44,614 nt of DNA from an uncultured Anaerosolibacter sp. (GCA_937948705.1 CALECF010000014.1:1-44614); one strand, 5' to 3'; positions 32,464 through 40,744 are shown, counted from the first letter of the stretch. Numbers and translations are program-made. The notes: generated by a model not told the origin, from the letters alone.

Positions 32464-32489
32464 AAGTATCCAAACATTTTTGGATACTT
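32464..32489 (+). terminator. Terminator of ytvI-like gene
   Basis: AAGTATCCAAA (32464-32474) pairs with TTTGGATACTT (32479-32489) around CATT, then TTTGC. Confidence 0.9.
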
Positions 32490-32617
32490 TTTGCATTTTA
32501 TTCGTAATTATTTTTGTATAATTATGCATCTTTTTTCTATTATTATTATATATTTCAAGTCAATTTCAAACAAATATTTCAATAAATTTTATTGTTCTGA
32601 AAACGTTTTACCACTTT

Positions 32618-32634
32618 TTTTGTTATTTACAAAA
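32618..32634 (+). promoter_or_regulatory. Inverted repeat over the -35 of the GS-like gene
   Basis: TTTTGT-TATTT-ACAAAA is a perfect inverted repeat that covers the -35 box of the promoter at 32626-32653. The half-site TTTTGT equals the half-site of the GlnL direct repeat, but the arrangement is inverted. A protein-binding role is inference. Confidence 0.4.
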
Positions 32635-32653
32635 TCGTAATATCTGCTATAAT
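32626..32653 (+). promoter_or_regulatory. Sigma-A promoter of the GS-like gene
   Basis: TTTACA (32626-32631), 16 bases, then TATAAT (32648-32653) preceded by TGC, giving an extended -10. It lies 38 bases upstream of the ATG and is among the best promoters in the window. The rest of 32490-32691 is AT-rich spacer. Confidence 0.75.
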
Positions 32654-32691
32654 TATTCAATATAAATATAATAAAATGATGAGGTGATACT

Positions 32692-34629
32692 ATGTCCAGT
32701 GAGATTTTAAGTTCAGAAAAGGGCAAGCTCGTTTACTTAATCCCTGCTTCACAGCATACTGCCCCAGAGGTTTCTTCCATTCTTAAGCAACATCCCGAAA
32801 TCAAGTTTGTGTCTTTAGTAGGTGTTGATCTAGGTGGTAATGACACCGATGAAAAAATTCCTGTTGAGCTCTTCTTAGACGATGTAGACAGTTTCTTAAC
32901 TTACGGCGTACAAACCGATGGCTCCAGCGTTGTCCTCCCTGAGATCGCCAGCTTAAATGATGCAAGGGTTGACATTATCCCTGATAGTACAGTGAATTGG
33001 TTTGTGGATTACAATTTTGACAACATAGATGAGGCAAGTGGCTACCCTATAGGCACTTTAAGAATCCCTTCTTTTCTTATTCACAATGGCACGACAAGAG
33101 TAGATTCTCGCTCTGTTTTAACTGGCGCCGTGAATCACTTTAAATCTCAGGTACTTTCCCTCGTCAAGGAAAATCCTTATGTTCTTGAAAATGTTGGTAT
33201 TCCTTCTGCCGATGACATCGAAGAAATCATCTTAACTTCTGCCACTGAATTGGAATTTTGGGTCAAAACACCAGAAGAAAATGCAGATGTTGAAAAGCTT
33301 TCTACATCTCAAGGTCTAAAAGAACAATACTGGAAACGTACTGTGGGTCCAGTTCGTACTGCCTTAGAGAACACCCTCACCATCATGGATAACTATGGTT
33401 TAGGTGTTGAAATGGGTCATAAGGAAGTTGGCGGTGTGCAAGCAAAGGTTACAGGCAATGGACACTACAATCACATCATGGAACAATTAGAAATCGACTG
33501 GAAATATAGTACTTCTCTTCAAGCTGCTGATAACGAGCTTTTAGCCCGTGAATTGATTCAAGATACCTTCACAAGCTATGGCTTAGAGGTTACTTTCATG
33601 GCAAAGCCTATCGAGGGCGTCGCTGGAAGTGGCGAACACACCCATGTAGGTGTTGCTGCAAGATTAAAAAATGGAAAAGTGAAAAACTTATTCTCACCCG
33701 CTGATATGACTACGGATTATATAAGTCCAATCGGTTGGGGTGCCCTTATGGGTCTATTGAAGAATTACGAGGTCATCAATCCCTTCGTAAGCCCAACAAA
33801 CGATGCACTAAATCGTCTAAAGCCTGGCTTTGAAGCCCCAGTTTGTATCGTTGCCTCCGTTGGTCATACAGTAGATACACCATCAAGAAACAGAACCATA
33901 CTAACAGGTCTTGTTCGTGATATGGCGAACCCATTGGCAACACGTTTCGAAGTAAGATCACCAAATCCAACCTGCAACACGTATCTTGTTATTGCATCCA
34001 TCTACCAAGCTATGCTGGATGGTATATCTGCTGTCATTAAGGCTGGTAAAAATTCTAAAGAATTGGAAGCTGACTTTTCTAAGGGATTGGGTGAAGAGAA
34101 ATTCTATCTTGAAAAGGATAGAGCTTATCGCAGTGAGGATGATGTTTTTGAACACTATACAGAGGAAGAACGTAATGCATTCTTCGGTAGACCCCCTGCA
34201 ACTGTATGGGAGAATCTTGTAAGTTTTCATAACTATCCAAACAAAAAATCTGTTTTATTACAAGGTGGCGTCTTCACAGAAAAGATTATTAACTCTTATA
34301 AAATAGCTACCCTAACCCAGTGGGCAACAGAATTAACCCAAAGATTAATTCCTGATAATATGGACTTTGTGCGAAGCTGCAAAAAGCTTCATGGTAGTGA
34401 AAATGTATCTGATCTTGATGTGGTAAATTGGGAAAAAATTAATCAGCTTCGTAACGGACTGATGAAGGATAGCCTAAGTAGAAAATCACTATTTACCCAA
34501 ATTCGAGAGGCTGTAGAATCTGGGGATTACGATACCGCATCTACTCTCCAACTAGAGATGAGTCACACCATAGGTACTCTAAAGAATTTATATGCTGTAT
34601 ATAGAAGAAACTTAATTGAACTGGCTTAG
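32692..34629 (+). CDS. Long divergent glutamine-synthetase-family protein
   Basis: A 645-residue protein with a glutamine synthetase core and a ~150-residue C-terminal helical extension absent from ordinary ~440-residue GSI. Recognisable are QTDGSSV (about 74-80), TELEFW with Glu186/188, HKEVGG with Glu245, FMAKPIEGVAGSGEHTH with His316/318, RLKPGFEAPV (375-384) and RFEVRSPNP with Glu420. The usual Glu after GQ in the HHEVxPGQxE motif seems to be Lys252 (VQAKV). It would ligate ammonia to glutamate using ATP if active; the substitution leaves this open. ATG 32692 follows GAGGTG. It is transcribed alone from a strong promoter. Confidence 0.87.
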   Translation: MSSEILSSEKGKLVYLIPASQHTAPEVSSILKQHPEIKFVSLVGVDLGGNDTDEKIPVELFLDDVDSFLTYGVQTDGSSVVLPEIASLNDARVDIIPDSTVNWFVDYNFDNIDEASGYPIGTLRIPSFLIHNGTTRVDSRSVLTGAVNHFKSQVLSLVKENPYVLENVGIPSADDIEEIILTSATELEFWVKTPEENADVEKLSTSQGLKEQYWKRTVGPVRTALENTLTIMDNYGLGVEMGHKEVGGVQAKVTGNGHYNHIMEQLEIDWKYSTSLQAADNELLARELIQDTFTSYGLEVTFMAKPIEGVAGSGEHTHVGVAARLKNGKVKNLFSPADMTTDYISPIGWGALMGLLKNYEVINPFVSPTNDALNRLKPGFEAPVCIVASVGHTVDTPSRNRTILTGLVRDMANPLATRFEVRSPNPTCNTYLVIASIYQAMLDGISAVIKAGKNSKELEADFSKGLGEEKFYLEKDRAYRSEDDVFEHYTEEERNAFFGRPPATVWENLVSFHNYPNKKSVLLQGGVFTEKIINSYKIATLTQWATELTQRLIPDNMDFVRSCKKLHGSENVSDLDVVNWEKINQLRNGLMKDSLSRKSLFTQIREAVESGDYDTASTLQLEMSHTIGTLKNLYAVYRRNLIELA

Positions 34630-34660
34630 TGTATAAATATGCGTTAAAATAAAACAATAA

Positions 34661-34687
34661 AAAACCTTGTCACTGCGACAAGGTTTT
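34661..34687. terminator. Bidirectional terminator after GS-like gene
   Basis: AAAACCTTGTC (34661-34671) and GACAAGGTTTT (34677-34687) form an eleven-pair stem with loop ACTGC and T/A runs on both sides. Confidence 0.92.
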
Positions 34688-34694
34688 TATTGTA

Positions 34695-35183
34695 CTAATG
34701 CAATACAAGGTATTTACTTTTTTCACTATCAAAGAAGAATTGCATCTCTTGCTGGAAGCCTAAATGATAGGCTACCGTCATAAGGCAGCGGGTCAGATAA
34801 CTCCTGCTTAAATCCCCTTCCCTTGGTCCTTCCTTAACTTCCCAAATAATATCCAAATCTCTACCTTCTACAATTTCTTCTATAGAAAGTTGTCGTAGTT
34901 CTTCCTGATTATACTCACTGAACAGATATCGAATACCCTCTACATCTTGAGCATCTCGTAGTATTGTATTTCTTTCTCTTTCCGAAGAATGCTCCAGTAC
35001 ATCAATGATAAAATTCAAATCGTAGTCAATGAGTTCATATAGATTACTCATTACCATGGCAGGAATTCTTTGATCTTCCTTGCTCACCTCAATCAGCTTA
35101 TCCTTTATATACTCATCATCCTGCATACACGCTTCTATGATTTTATGACTCATGTCTTGTTCATTATAGCTATCAAATTTCAA
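34695..35183 (-). CDS. Unknown acidic helical protein
   Basis: A 162-residue soluble protein, strongly acidic and mostly helical (many Glu/Asp/Leu/Ile), with no motif I recognise. Helical repeats around residues 20-100 (NLYELIDYDLNFIIDVLEHS) might form a small alpha-solenoid. The C-terminal part reads SRSYLTRCLMTVAYHLGF. There is no membrane segment or Cys pairs. The start is TTG 35183, supported by GGGGAG six bases upstream. It converges on the GS-like gene across a shared terminator and is a single-gene unit. Confidence 0.82.
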   Translation of the reverse strand: MKFDSYNEQDMSHKIIEACMQDDEYIKDKLIEVSKEDQRIPAMVMSNLYELIDYDLNFIIDVLEHSSERERNTILRDAQDVEGIRYLFSEYNQEELRQLSIEEIVEGRDLDIIWEVKEGPREGDLSRSYLTRCLMTVAYHLGFQQEMQFFFDSEKSKYLVLH

Positions 35184-35281
35184 AGTTTTCTCCCCTTCCT
35201 AACATACCATTTATCTGTATTTTTTGAAGGAAGAAGAAAACTTATACCTCAAAGCAGCAAATAGTTTCATACTATCTTTTT

Positions 35282-36145
35282 CTATTTCTTGTGTTCTTGT
35301 CTCGCAGTTATTTTTTTAAGCTTTTTCTCCATCTGAAGCAGCAAGATACCAATTTCTTCGATTCCCATGTGCATTTCTTCAATGGATGTCATAATCTCAT
35401 GGGCATAATCACCATCACCATTTTTCCCATTTTCTAATATAGTTTGGGATATATGCTCTATTCCTTTTTTGATTTCCGTAATGCCTACCGTCAATTGTTC
35501 TCGATCCTGATCGATTTCAGATGTAAAGTGATCTGCCTGGCTCAATAGCTTTACTAGCCTCTCCATCAAAAGGTTCATGATTTTTTCAATTTGCAACTGC
35601 CTTTCATCAGAAACCTTACTCTTTTCCATATTATTAAATTGATTTATCAGTTCGATAATTTCATCGATTTCCATGTAACTCTTCCCCTTAAGATGGGGTG
35701 GAATAACAACTTTAGGTTGACATGACCCCTGATCTTTATTCTCTATTTTATGACCTCCCTTAGATTTATCCTTTCCATTCTTAAAAAGGCTTACCACCTC
35801 CACTACGATAGCTTTAATATTTTTTACAACCTTACTTAAACTCGCCAGGATGAGACCTATTGTAATCAATAATCCCGTTAGACCATTTATCCATATTTCT
35901 TGGTCTATGGTCTGTTTTTTTGCTTTAAAGTCCGAAGCAACATCAGATATGATTTCCTTACAAGCTTCTAAATCCCCATCGTTTCTTATTAAACATTCTG
36001 TGAGCTTTTGTAAAGTCTCTTGCTCCAAATTTGAAACAAGATTGCTTTTGTACGTGGTTAGACCTAAAAAGATGATGAAAAAAACCATGACACCCATCCA
36101 TATGGCAAGTCCTATTCTCTTATATTTCTCTCTGCCTGCTTCCAT
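35282..36145 (-). CDS. Two-helix membrane protein with long coiled-coil domain
   Basis: A 287-residue protein with two membrane segments (about residues 9-31 and 88-108) enclosing an extracytoplasmic loop of ~55 residues. A basic, low-complexity linker (about 120-150) follows, then a long charged helical region (about 165-287) that looks like coiled coil. The topology recalls a minimal chemoreceptor, but the conserved MCP signalling tip is absent. I do not recognise the family. The start is ATG 36145 after GGAGGG; the frame extends twelve codons upstream through the ribosome site. It is a single gene. Confidence 0.8.
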   Translation of the reverse strand: MEAGREKYKRIGLAIWMGVMVFFIIFLGLTTYKSNLVSNLEQETLQKLTECLIRNDGDLEACKEIISDVASDFKAKKQTIDQEIWINGLTGLLITIGLILASLSKVVKNIKAIVVEVVSLFKNGKDKSKGGHKIENKDQGSCQPKVVIPPHLKGKSYMEIDEIIELINQFNNMEKSKVSDERQLQIEKIMNLLMERLVKLLSQADHFTSEIDQDREQLTVGITEIKKGIEHISQTILENGKNGDGDYAHEIMTSIEEMHMGIEEIGILLLQMEKKLKKITARQEHKK

Positions 36146-36227
36146 ATCTTCCCTCCACCCTTGCAAGTACCTTCTTTCCAATACATCATATTGGTAGAGT
36201 GTTGGTCAGGTTCTTACATTTCGACAA

Positions 36228-36259
36228 AAAAATGAACTCTTTTTCAAGAGTTCATTTTT
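36228..36259 (-). terminator. Terminator of the binding-protein gene
   Basis: AAAAATGAACTCT (36228-36240) pairs with AGAGTTCATTTTT (36247-36259). On the minus strand the stem is followed by seven T, 13 bases after the stop. Confidence 0.9.
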
Positions 36260-36271
36260 AAAGTTTATACT

Positions 36272-37453
36272 TTACTTTACAGGTTCAACTGTGTCAAGGT
36301 ATGTAAACTTACCATCTTTCACAACTTTAATGACTGCACTCTTCACTGCATCACCATTTGCATCAAGGGTAATGATACCTGCTGCCCCCATATAATCCTT
36401 TGTTTGTGCCAAGGCATCTCTAATGGCCACTGAATCTGCAGAACCTGCTCTCTCGATGGCATCTCGGATAACTAAATAAGCATCAAACCCTAGGGCAGTA
36501 ACAGAAGCTGGCTCTTTGTTATACTTTTCTCTGTATGCCTTTAAGAACTCTTCAGATTTCTTAGTGATTGGCACTTCAGAAGTAAAGAATGTTGAGAATA
36601 CAGTACCTTCTACAGCTTCTTTACCGATATCAATAAATTCTGGCGTCTCCCAAGTATCTCCACCAAGAATCGGTGTTGTGATTCCTAGCTCCCTTGCTTG
36701 CTTAATCAAGATTGAAGACTCAGTAAAGTTTCCTGGTGCAAAGATTACGTCTGGATTCAGTGCCTTGATATTTGTTAACTGGGCTGTGAAATCCTGGTCA
36801 CCAGTACTATAGCTAGAGCTACCTACAATAGCATTCTCATCTCCAGTGATTTTCTTAAATGCATCTGTAAAGAACTTCGCCAAACCTACTGAATAATCCG
36901 AAGATACCTCTTGAATAATAGCAGCTTTCTTTGCTCCAAGCTTATTTATAGCATAGTTCGCCATAACAGTTCCTTGGAATGGATCTATAAAGCACACTCT
37001 AAAATAATAATCATTGTTCAATGTAACCAATGGGTTTGTAGCAGAAGCAGCTACTACAGGAATCTTTGCGTTTTTCGCTGCATCTCCTGCCGCCATGGAC
37101 AAGGAGCTTCCCCAGCTTCCAATGATTGCAGATACTTTATCTTTATCAATAAGTCTAGATGCCGCATTGGCAGATTCCACCTTATCAGACTTATTGTCTA
37201 CGATGACTAACTCTATTTTTTTACCTAAAACTTCAGGATATAAAGCATTTGCCAGCTCTACTCCTTCTAACTCAATGGCTCCACCTGCTGCATTTGCACC
37301 TGTTAACGGTTCAAATACACCAATCTTAATCACATCTCCACCCGCTGCAGTTTCTCCACCTGTCGGTGCTGGTTTTGAACATCCAGTAAATGCAAGTACA
37401 ACCACAAGCATCATCGCTATCACAAAGCTTAATTTTCTACCTGTTCTTTTCAT
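36272..37453 (-). CDS. Branched-chain-amino-acid-type ABC substrate-binding lipoprotein
   Basis: A 393-residue extracellular lipoprotein. It has a basic start, a hydrophobic helix (about residues 8-22) and lipobox FTGC with Cys25, then a Thr/Gly-rich linker. The type I periplasmic-binding fold follows from IKIGVFEPLTGANAAGG (about 42-58), with IIGSWGSSLSMAAGD and VVAASATNPL as in LivJ/LivK. It should deliver leucine/isoleucine/valine or a related amide to an ABC importer. No permease or ATPase genes are next to it. ATG 37453 follows AGGGGGAA; a promoter lies at 37568-37597. Confidence 0.93.
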   Translation of the reverse strand: MKRTGRKLSFVIAMMLVVVLAFTGCSKPAPTGGETAAGGDVIKIGVFEPLTGANAAGGAIELEGVELANALYPEVLGKKIELVIVDNKSDKVESANAASRLIDKDKVSAIIGSWGSSLSMAAGDAAKNAKIPVVAASATNPLVTLNNDYYFRVCFIDPFQGTVMANYAINKLGAKKAAIIQEVSSDYSVGLAKFFTDAFKKITGDENAIVGSSSYSTGDQDFTAQLTNIKALNPDVIFAPGNFTESSILIKQARELGITTPILGGDTWETPEFIDIGKEAVEGTVFSTFFTSEVPITKKSEEFLKAYREKYNKEPASVTALGFDAYLVIRDAIERAGSADSVAIRDALAQTKDYMGAAGIITLDANGDAVKSAVIKVVKDGKFTYLDTVEPVK

Positions 37454-37567
37454 TCTTGTTCCCCCTTTATTTTTATTGCTATAAGTAAAAAGTTTTCACT
37501 CTCCTCCTTTTGTTAATTATTTTTAACAAAATTGTTACATTTTTTTAAAAATTTATTCTATTTTGAT

Positions 37568-37597
37568 ATTGTAGCATAGTCGTCCATAGGATTGCAA
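37568..37597 (-). promoter_or_regulatory. Promoter of the binding-protein gene
   Basis: On the minus strand TTGCAA (37597-37592), 18 bases, then TACAAT (37573-37568) preceded by TGC. It leaves a leader of ~105 bases before the ATG at 37453. The leader is AT-rich and contains a GGAGGAG followed by a six-codon frame that may be chance. Confidence 0.55.
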
Positions 37598-37689
37598 TAT
37601 CCCAGCCCTTATATATCAATAATTTTATGTAAAAATTCATTTATATTATTATCAAAATAGCGACACAAATCAAGGTTTTTGTATTCAAA

Positions 37690-37718
37690 TTGCGCACACA
37701 TGTCCCTCAAGTGCGCAA
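37690..37718. repeat. Operator-like inverted repeat in divergent spacer
   Basis: TTGCGCAC (37690-37697) and GTGCGCAA (37711-37718), a perfect 8-base inverted repeat 13 bases apart (centre-to-centre two helical turns). It stands out as GC-rich in an AT-rich 364-base spacer between the binding-protein gene and the MscS gene. It could be a dimeric regulator site; the regulator is unknown. Confidence 0.5.
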
Positions 37719-37817
37719 GTATGCTGTGTTTTTCGTTATCGATATTTCCCACTGAATACCCATGAACTAAATTGCGAAAAATACTTCTTATTCAATGGAT
37801 GACAAGGAGGGATGTAA

Positions 37818-38666
37818 GTGGACTCGATTTTTATTAGGAGCATTGTTCTTGACATAAATATTAAATCAGTTGTTACCTCCCTTATGATTTTAATTATTTC
37901 TTTCGTACTCATCAAATTTGTTATGCTTTTCACTGAAAAACTAATCCGACTCACAAATTTCAACGAACAGCGGGAAAAAACAATCAAAAGTCTCATAGAC
38001 TCCGTGGCTGCTTACTTTATTTTGACCCTAGCGATCCTGAGTATTTTGAGTCAGTTTGGTCTTATTAAGAAATCCACTGTAATGACGGGTGCAGGGGTTA
38101 TCACCCTAATTGCAGGACTTGGTGCCCAGAGCTTTATTAAGGACATCATCAATGGGTTCTTTATACTATTTGAGCGTCAAATGAAGGTCGGTGATTTCGT
38201 CAGTATAAATGAGCAGTTCTTTGGCACCGTGGAAGAGATCGGTTTGCGTTCCACAGCCGTTCGTGAATGGTCTATGAAAAAGGTTTATATTCCTAATGGG
38301 GAGATTAAAACGCTTAAAAACTACTATAAGGAAATGGCACGTATCATATTAGAAATCATTGTTCCCTTTGAGGAGGATCATCAAGTAGTCATAGAAGCCC
38401 TGGAAGAAGTATGTTTGTATATCAATGAACAGCACGATGATAAGATTTATAAAATTGGTTCTGTTAATTATTCAGAATTCAGCGTTCATGGTGTTATGTC
38501 CATCGATGGAAAGCATGGCGGTGCAAAGTATATTGTCACTGGCGTCGTAAACCCAGCATATCAATGGTCTGTTCGGAATCGAGCCTATGAACATATCCTT
38601 AAGATTTTTAAAGAAAAAAATATTCGTCTAGCCTATCCCAGGGTGTATTGGCAACAAGAGAAATAA
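37818..38666 (+). CDS. MscS-family small-conductance mechanosensitive channel
   Basis: A 282-residue channel protein with three membrane helices. TM1 is at about residues 15-38 and TM2 about 58-80. The pore-lining TM3 carries the Gly/Ala-rich AGVITLIAGLGAQSFIKDIINGFFILFE (described by position about 92-119), then the beta domain VGDFVSINEQFFGTVEEIGLRST and the C-terminal alpha/beta domain. It releases solutes on hypo-osmotic shock. The size fits YkuT-like MscS of Firmicutes. The start is GTG 37818 after GGAGGG with seven bases of spacing. It diverges from the binding-protein gene. Confidence 0.94.
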   Translation: MDSIFIRSIVLDINIKSVVTSLMILIISFVLIKFVMLFTEKLIRLTNFNEQREKTIKSLIDSVAAYFILTLAILSILSQFGLIKKSTVMTGAGVITLIAGLGAQSFIKDIINGFFILFERQMKVGDFVSINEQFFGTVEEIGLRSTAVREWSMKKVYIPNGEIKTLKNYYKEMARIILEIIVPFEEDHQVVIEALEEVCLYINEQHDDKIYKIGSVNYSEFSVHGVMSIDGKHGGAKYIVTGVVNPAYQWSVRNRAYEHILKIFKEKNIRLAYPRVYWQQEK

Positions 38667-38691
38667 AAAAGTCTTCCGAAGAAGAATTTTT
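38666..38691 (+). terminator. Terminator of MscS gene
   Basis: AAAAAGTCTTC (38666-38676) pairs with GAAGAATTTTT (38681-38691) with one mismatch around a CGAA loop, starting at the stop codon and followed by T-rich sequence. Confidence 0.75.
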
Positions 38692-38728
38692 GTTTGGCTC
38701 TGTTTGAGAACAGTATTGCGACATAACC

Positions 38729-38792
38729 GGGCGGGAAAACCCCGTCCCTACCAATGGGCACATCTTTTCGAAGGGGCAGAGTTTTCCTGCCC
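38729..38792. repeat. GC-rich imperfect inverted repeat between convergent genes
   Basis: GGGCGGGAAAACCCCGTCCC (38729-38748) and GGGGCAGAGTTTTCCTGCCC (38773-38792) pair at 18 of 20 positions allowing two G-U, around a 24-base loop. The element is far richer in GC than its surroundings and has no T-run, so it looks more like a small dispersed palindromic element than a terminator. Other copies cannot be checked from this window. Confidence 0.55.
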
Positions 38793-38832
38793 GCCTATCC
38801 CATTATTCAACAACACGTTAAAATCCCACCGT

Positions 38833-39663
38833 TTATTTTAACATTAACCTAAACAACGCTTCCTTCGTCCTAGGGACATTCTCTTCTGCCAAGTAGGGTT
38901 TGTGCTTGATGATTTCTTCATATGCCTCAATAATCCAAGGCTTTTCCAAACCAGCCCTCTCTAGAATCTCCTCATCCCTAAAAAGTTCCTGGGGAACGCC
39001 TTCTCCGATAATGCTGCCGTCCTCCATCACAAAAATATAATCTGCCCATGGATACACTTTATCCATGTCATGGGTAGAGAGCACAATGGTTTTTCCCTCT
39101 TGATTCAAGTGATCGAAGAATGACATTAACTCACTACTGGTTTTAGGATCAATAAAAGCCGTTGGCTCATCTAAAAATATCACTTCTGGGTCCATAGCCA
39201 GAATATCTGCAATAGATACCCTCTTTTTTTGACCACCACTTAAAAAATGAATTGGTTTATCTCTGAGGTGGAGTAAATCAGTTTGTGCCAAGGCTTCTTC
39301 TACCTTTTTTCTTACCTCATCCTTAGACAGACCTAAATTCATAGGCCCAAAGGAGACCTCTTGAAATACATTGGCTGAAAATAGCTGGACATTGGCATCT
39401 TGAAAGACAATTCCAATATTCTTTCGCATCTCAATAATTTCCTTTTTACTATAATTCATAGGCTTACTTTGATACCACACTTGTCCCATCTTGGGCTTGT
39501 AGACACCATTAAGATTTAAAAACAATGTAGTCTTCCCAGCACCATTGGGCCCAATGATGGCAATTTTCTTTCCCTTCTCCAAGGCTATGGACAGTTTCTT
39601 CAATGCCTGAGTGCCATCGGGATAGGTAAATTCTAGATCCTTTGTTTCTATAATATATTCCAC
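38833..39663 (-). CDS. cbiO: Cobalt ECF transporter ATPase CbiO
   Basis: A 276-residue ABC ATPase energising Co2+ uptake. Walker A is GPNGAGKTT (38-46), the Q-loop is in FQDA, the signature LSGGQ (141-145), Walker B VIFLDEPTA (161-169), and the switch His is in STHD. The ANVQLFSANVFQEVSFGP segment is typical of ECF ATPases. It is the last gene of cbiMNQO, 24 bases after cbiQ. A single ATPase suggests a homodimer. The start is ATG 39663 after AAGGGGATG. Confidence 0.95.
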   Translation of the reverse strand: MEYIIETKDLEFTYPDGTQALKKLSIALEKGKKIAIIGPNGAGKTTLFLNLNGVYKPKMGQVWYQSKPMNYSKKEIIEMRKNIGIVFQDANVQLFSANVFQEVSFGPMNLGLSKDEVRKKVEEALAQTDLLHLRDKPIHFLSGGQKKRVSIADILAMDPEVIFLDEPTAFIDPKTSSELMSFFDHLNQEGKTIVLSTHDMDKVYPWADYIFVMEDGSIIGEGVPQELFRDEEILERAGLEKPWIIEAYEEIIKHKPYLAEENVPRTKEALFRLMLK

Positions 39664-39687
39664 GAAAACATCCCCTTTATTCTTTCA

Positions 39688-40455
39688 CTATCCAACGAGA
39701 CCTAGAACAATAAAAACAATTTCAATACACAAAATGGCAATGACATTTCTTCTTGACCCTTGATATTCATCTTCTAGTACATTGAGGTTCCCAGTATAAC
39801 CCCTAGCCGCCAGAGCTACGAAAGTGTCCTGGGATCGGTGGAATGCCTTGATAAAAAGATTTGCTGCCAACTGCCCTAAGGAATGATAGCTATTTTTAAA
39901 AGATCGATACCCCAGCCTACATTCCTGAGAGATATACATCATTGATGCGGTTTCAAGCAAAACAAAAATAAATCTGTAGATCATGATCATGAGCTCCGTA
40001 ATGATGGCAGGAATCCGTAATTTTTTGAACACCCATATGATGTCCGTCATGGGTGTTGTTAAGGCGAGAAAATACAAACATATCACCGACGCGTAGGATC
40101 GGAGGAAAAGTATCATTCCTTGGTCTAATCCTGCCCTTGTCATACCAATGATCCATGTTCCAATCTGTATGTGATAAAGAAAATTCAGTGGTTCCCTTGT
40201 GATCGTAAAAATTACACCTGCGATACCTACCATTAGAAAGATGAAGGGCAAAAGAAGGTATCCAGCATAGGCCTTCAGCGGAACTCGTCCAATACCTACC
40301 ACCAAAAACGACATAAAGGCTATCACACAAAGGTGCAATAACCAAGATGTACTAAACAGGCATATCGCCAACGTGCCTACGGACAATATGAATTTCTCTA
40401 AAGGATGTACTTTTCTTAACCTGCTAATATAGGCGTGTTGATCAATGGAAATCAT
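39688..40455 (-). CDS. cbiQ: Cobalt ECF transporter T component CbiQ
   Basis: A 255-residue membrane protein with about five to six helices. The coupling-helix motifs that contact the ATPase are present: SQECRLGYRSF and, further on, ALAARGYTG (the Ala-Arg-Gly motifs of T components). It transmits ATP-driven movement to CbiM/CbiN. The start is ATG 40455 after AGGGTG; the open frame extends 49 codons upstream through cbiN out of frame and is not used. It lies 7 bases after cbiN. Confidence 0.92.
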   Translation of the reverse strand: MISIDQHAYISRLRKVHPLEKFILSVGTLAICLFSTSWLLHLCVIAFMSFLVVGIGRVPLKAYAGYLLLPFIFLMVGIAGVIFTITREPLNFLYHIQIGTWIIGMTRAGLDQGMILFLRSYASVICLYFLALTTPMTDIIWVFKKLRIPAIITELMIMIYRFIFVLLETASMMYISQECRLGYRSFKNSYHSLGQLAANLFIKAFHRSQDTFVALAARGYTGNLNVLEDEYQGSRRNVIAILCIEIVFIVLGLVG

Positions 40456-40462
40456 GTGTTTT

Positions 40463-40744
40463 TCACCCTGCCCGCTTCTTTCCTTTTTGATATCCGAAAT
40501 AATATGCAATGACGCCCGTTCCCAAGGCGGCTTGTAGTGCAAATAATAGACTCTCCGTTTCCCCACCCGGCGGCTCCCATATGCTGTGGAACCAAGGCTC
40601 ATAGTTCGGCTGAATCTCAGTAATCATTTCCTCTGCAGCACCATCTGCGCCACCAAACTCTGAGTTTTTAACGATCACTAAAGGAATAATGGTGATCATG
40701 ATGACCATAAAAATCAAAATCATATTTTTTTTGGTCATGGACAT
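40463..40744 (-). CDS. cbiN: Cobalt transporter small subunit CbiN
   Basis: A 93-residue protein with two membrane helices (about residues 8-26 and 66-84) joined by an extracellular loop. The loop carries FGGADGAAEEMI, then YEPWF and EPPGGETESLLFALQAALG, all typical of CbiN. It forms the uptake unit with CbiM. Its ATG shares one base with the cbiM stop (TAATG), so translation is coupled. Confidence 0.95.
   Translation of the reverse strand: MSMTKKNMILIFMVIMITIIPLVIVKNSEFGGADGAAEEMITEIQPNYEPWFHSIWEPPGGETESLLFALQAALGTGVIAYYFGYQKGKKRAG

Noticed and set aside
37465..37486. Six-codon leader frame after a strong GGAGGAG site, upstream of the binding-protein gene
   Set aside because: Too short to distinguish from chance; no run of regulatory codons and no alternative hairpins that would make an attenuator.
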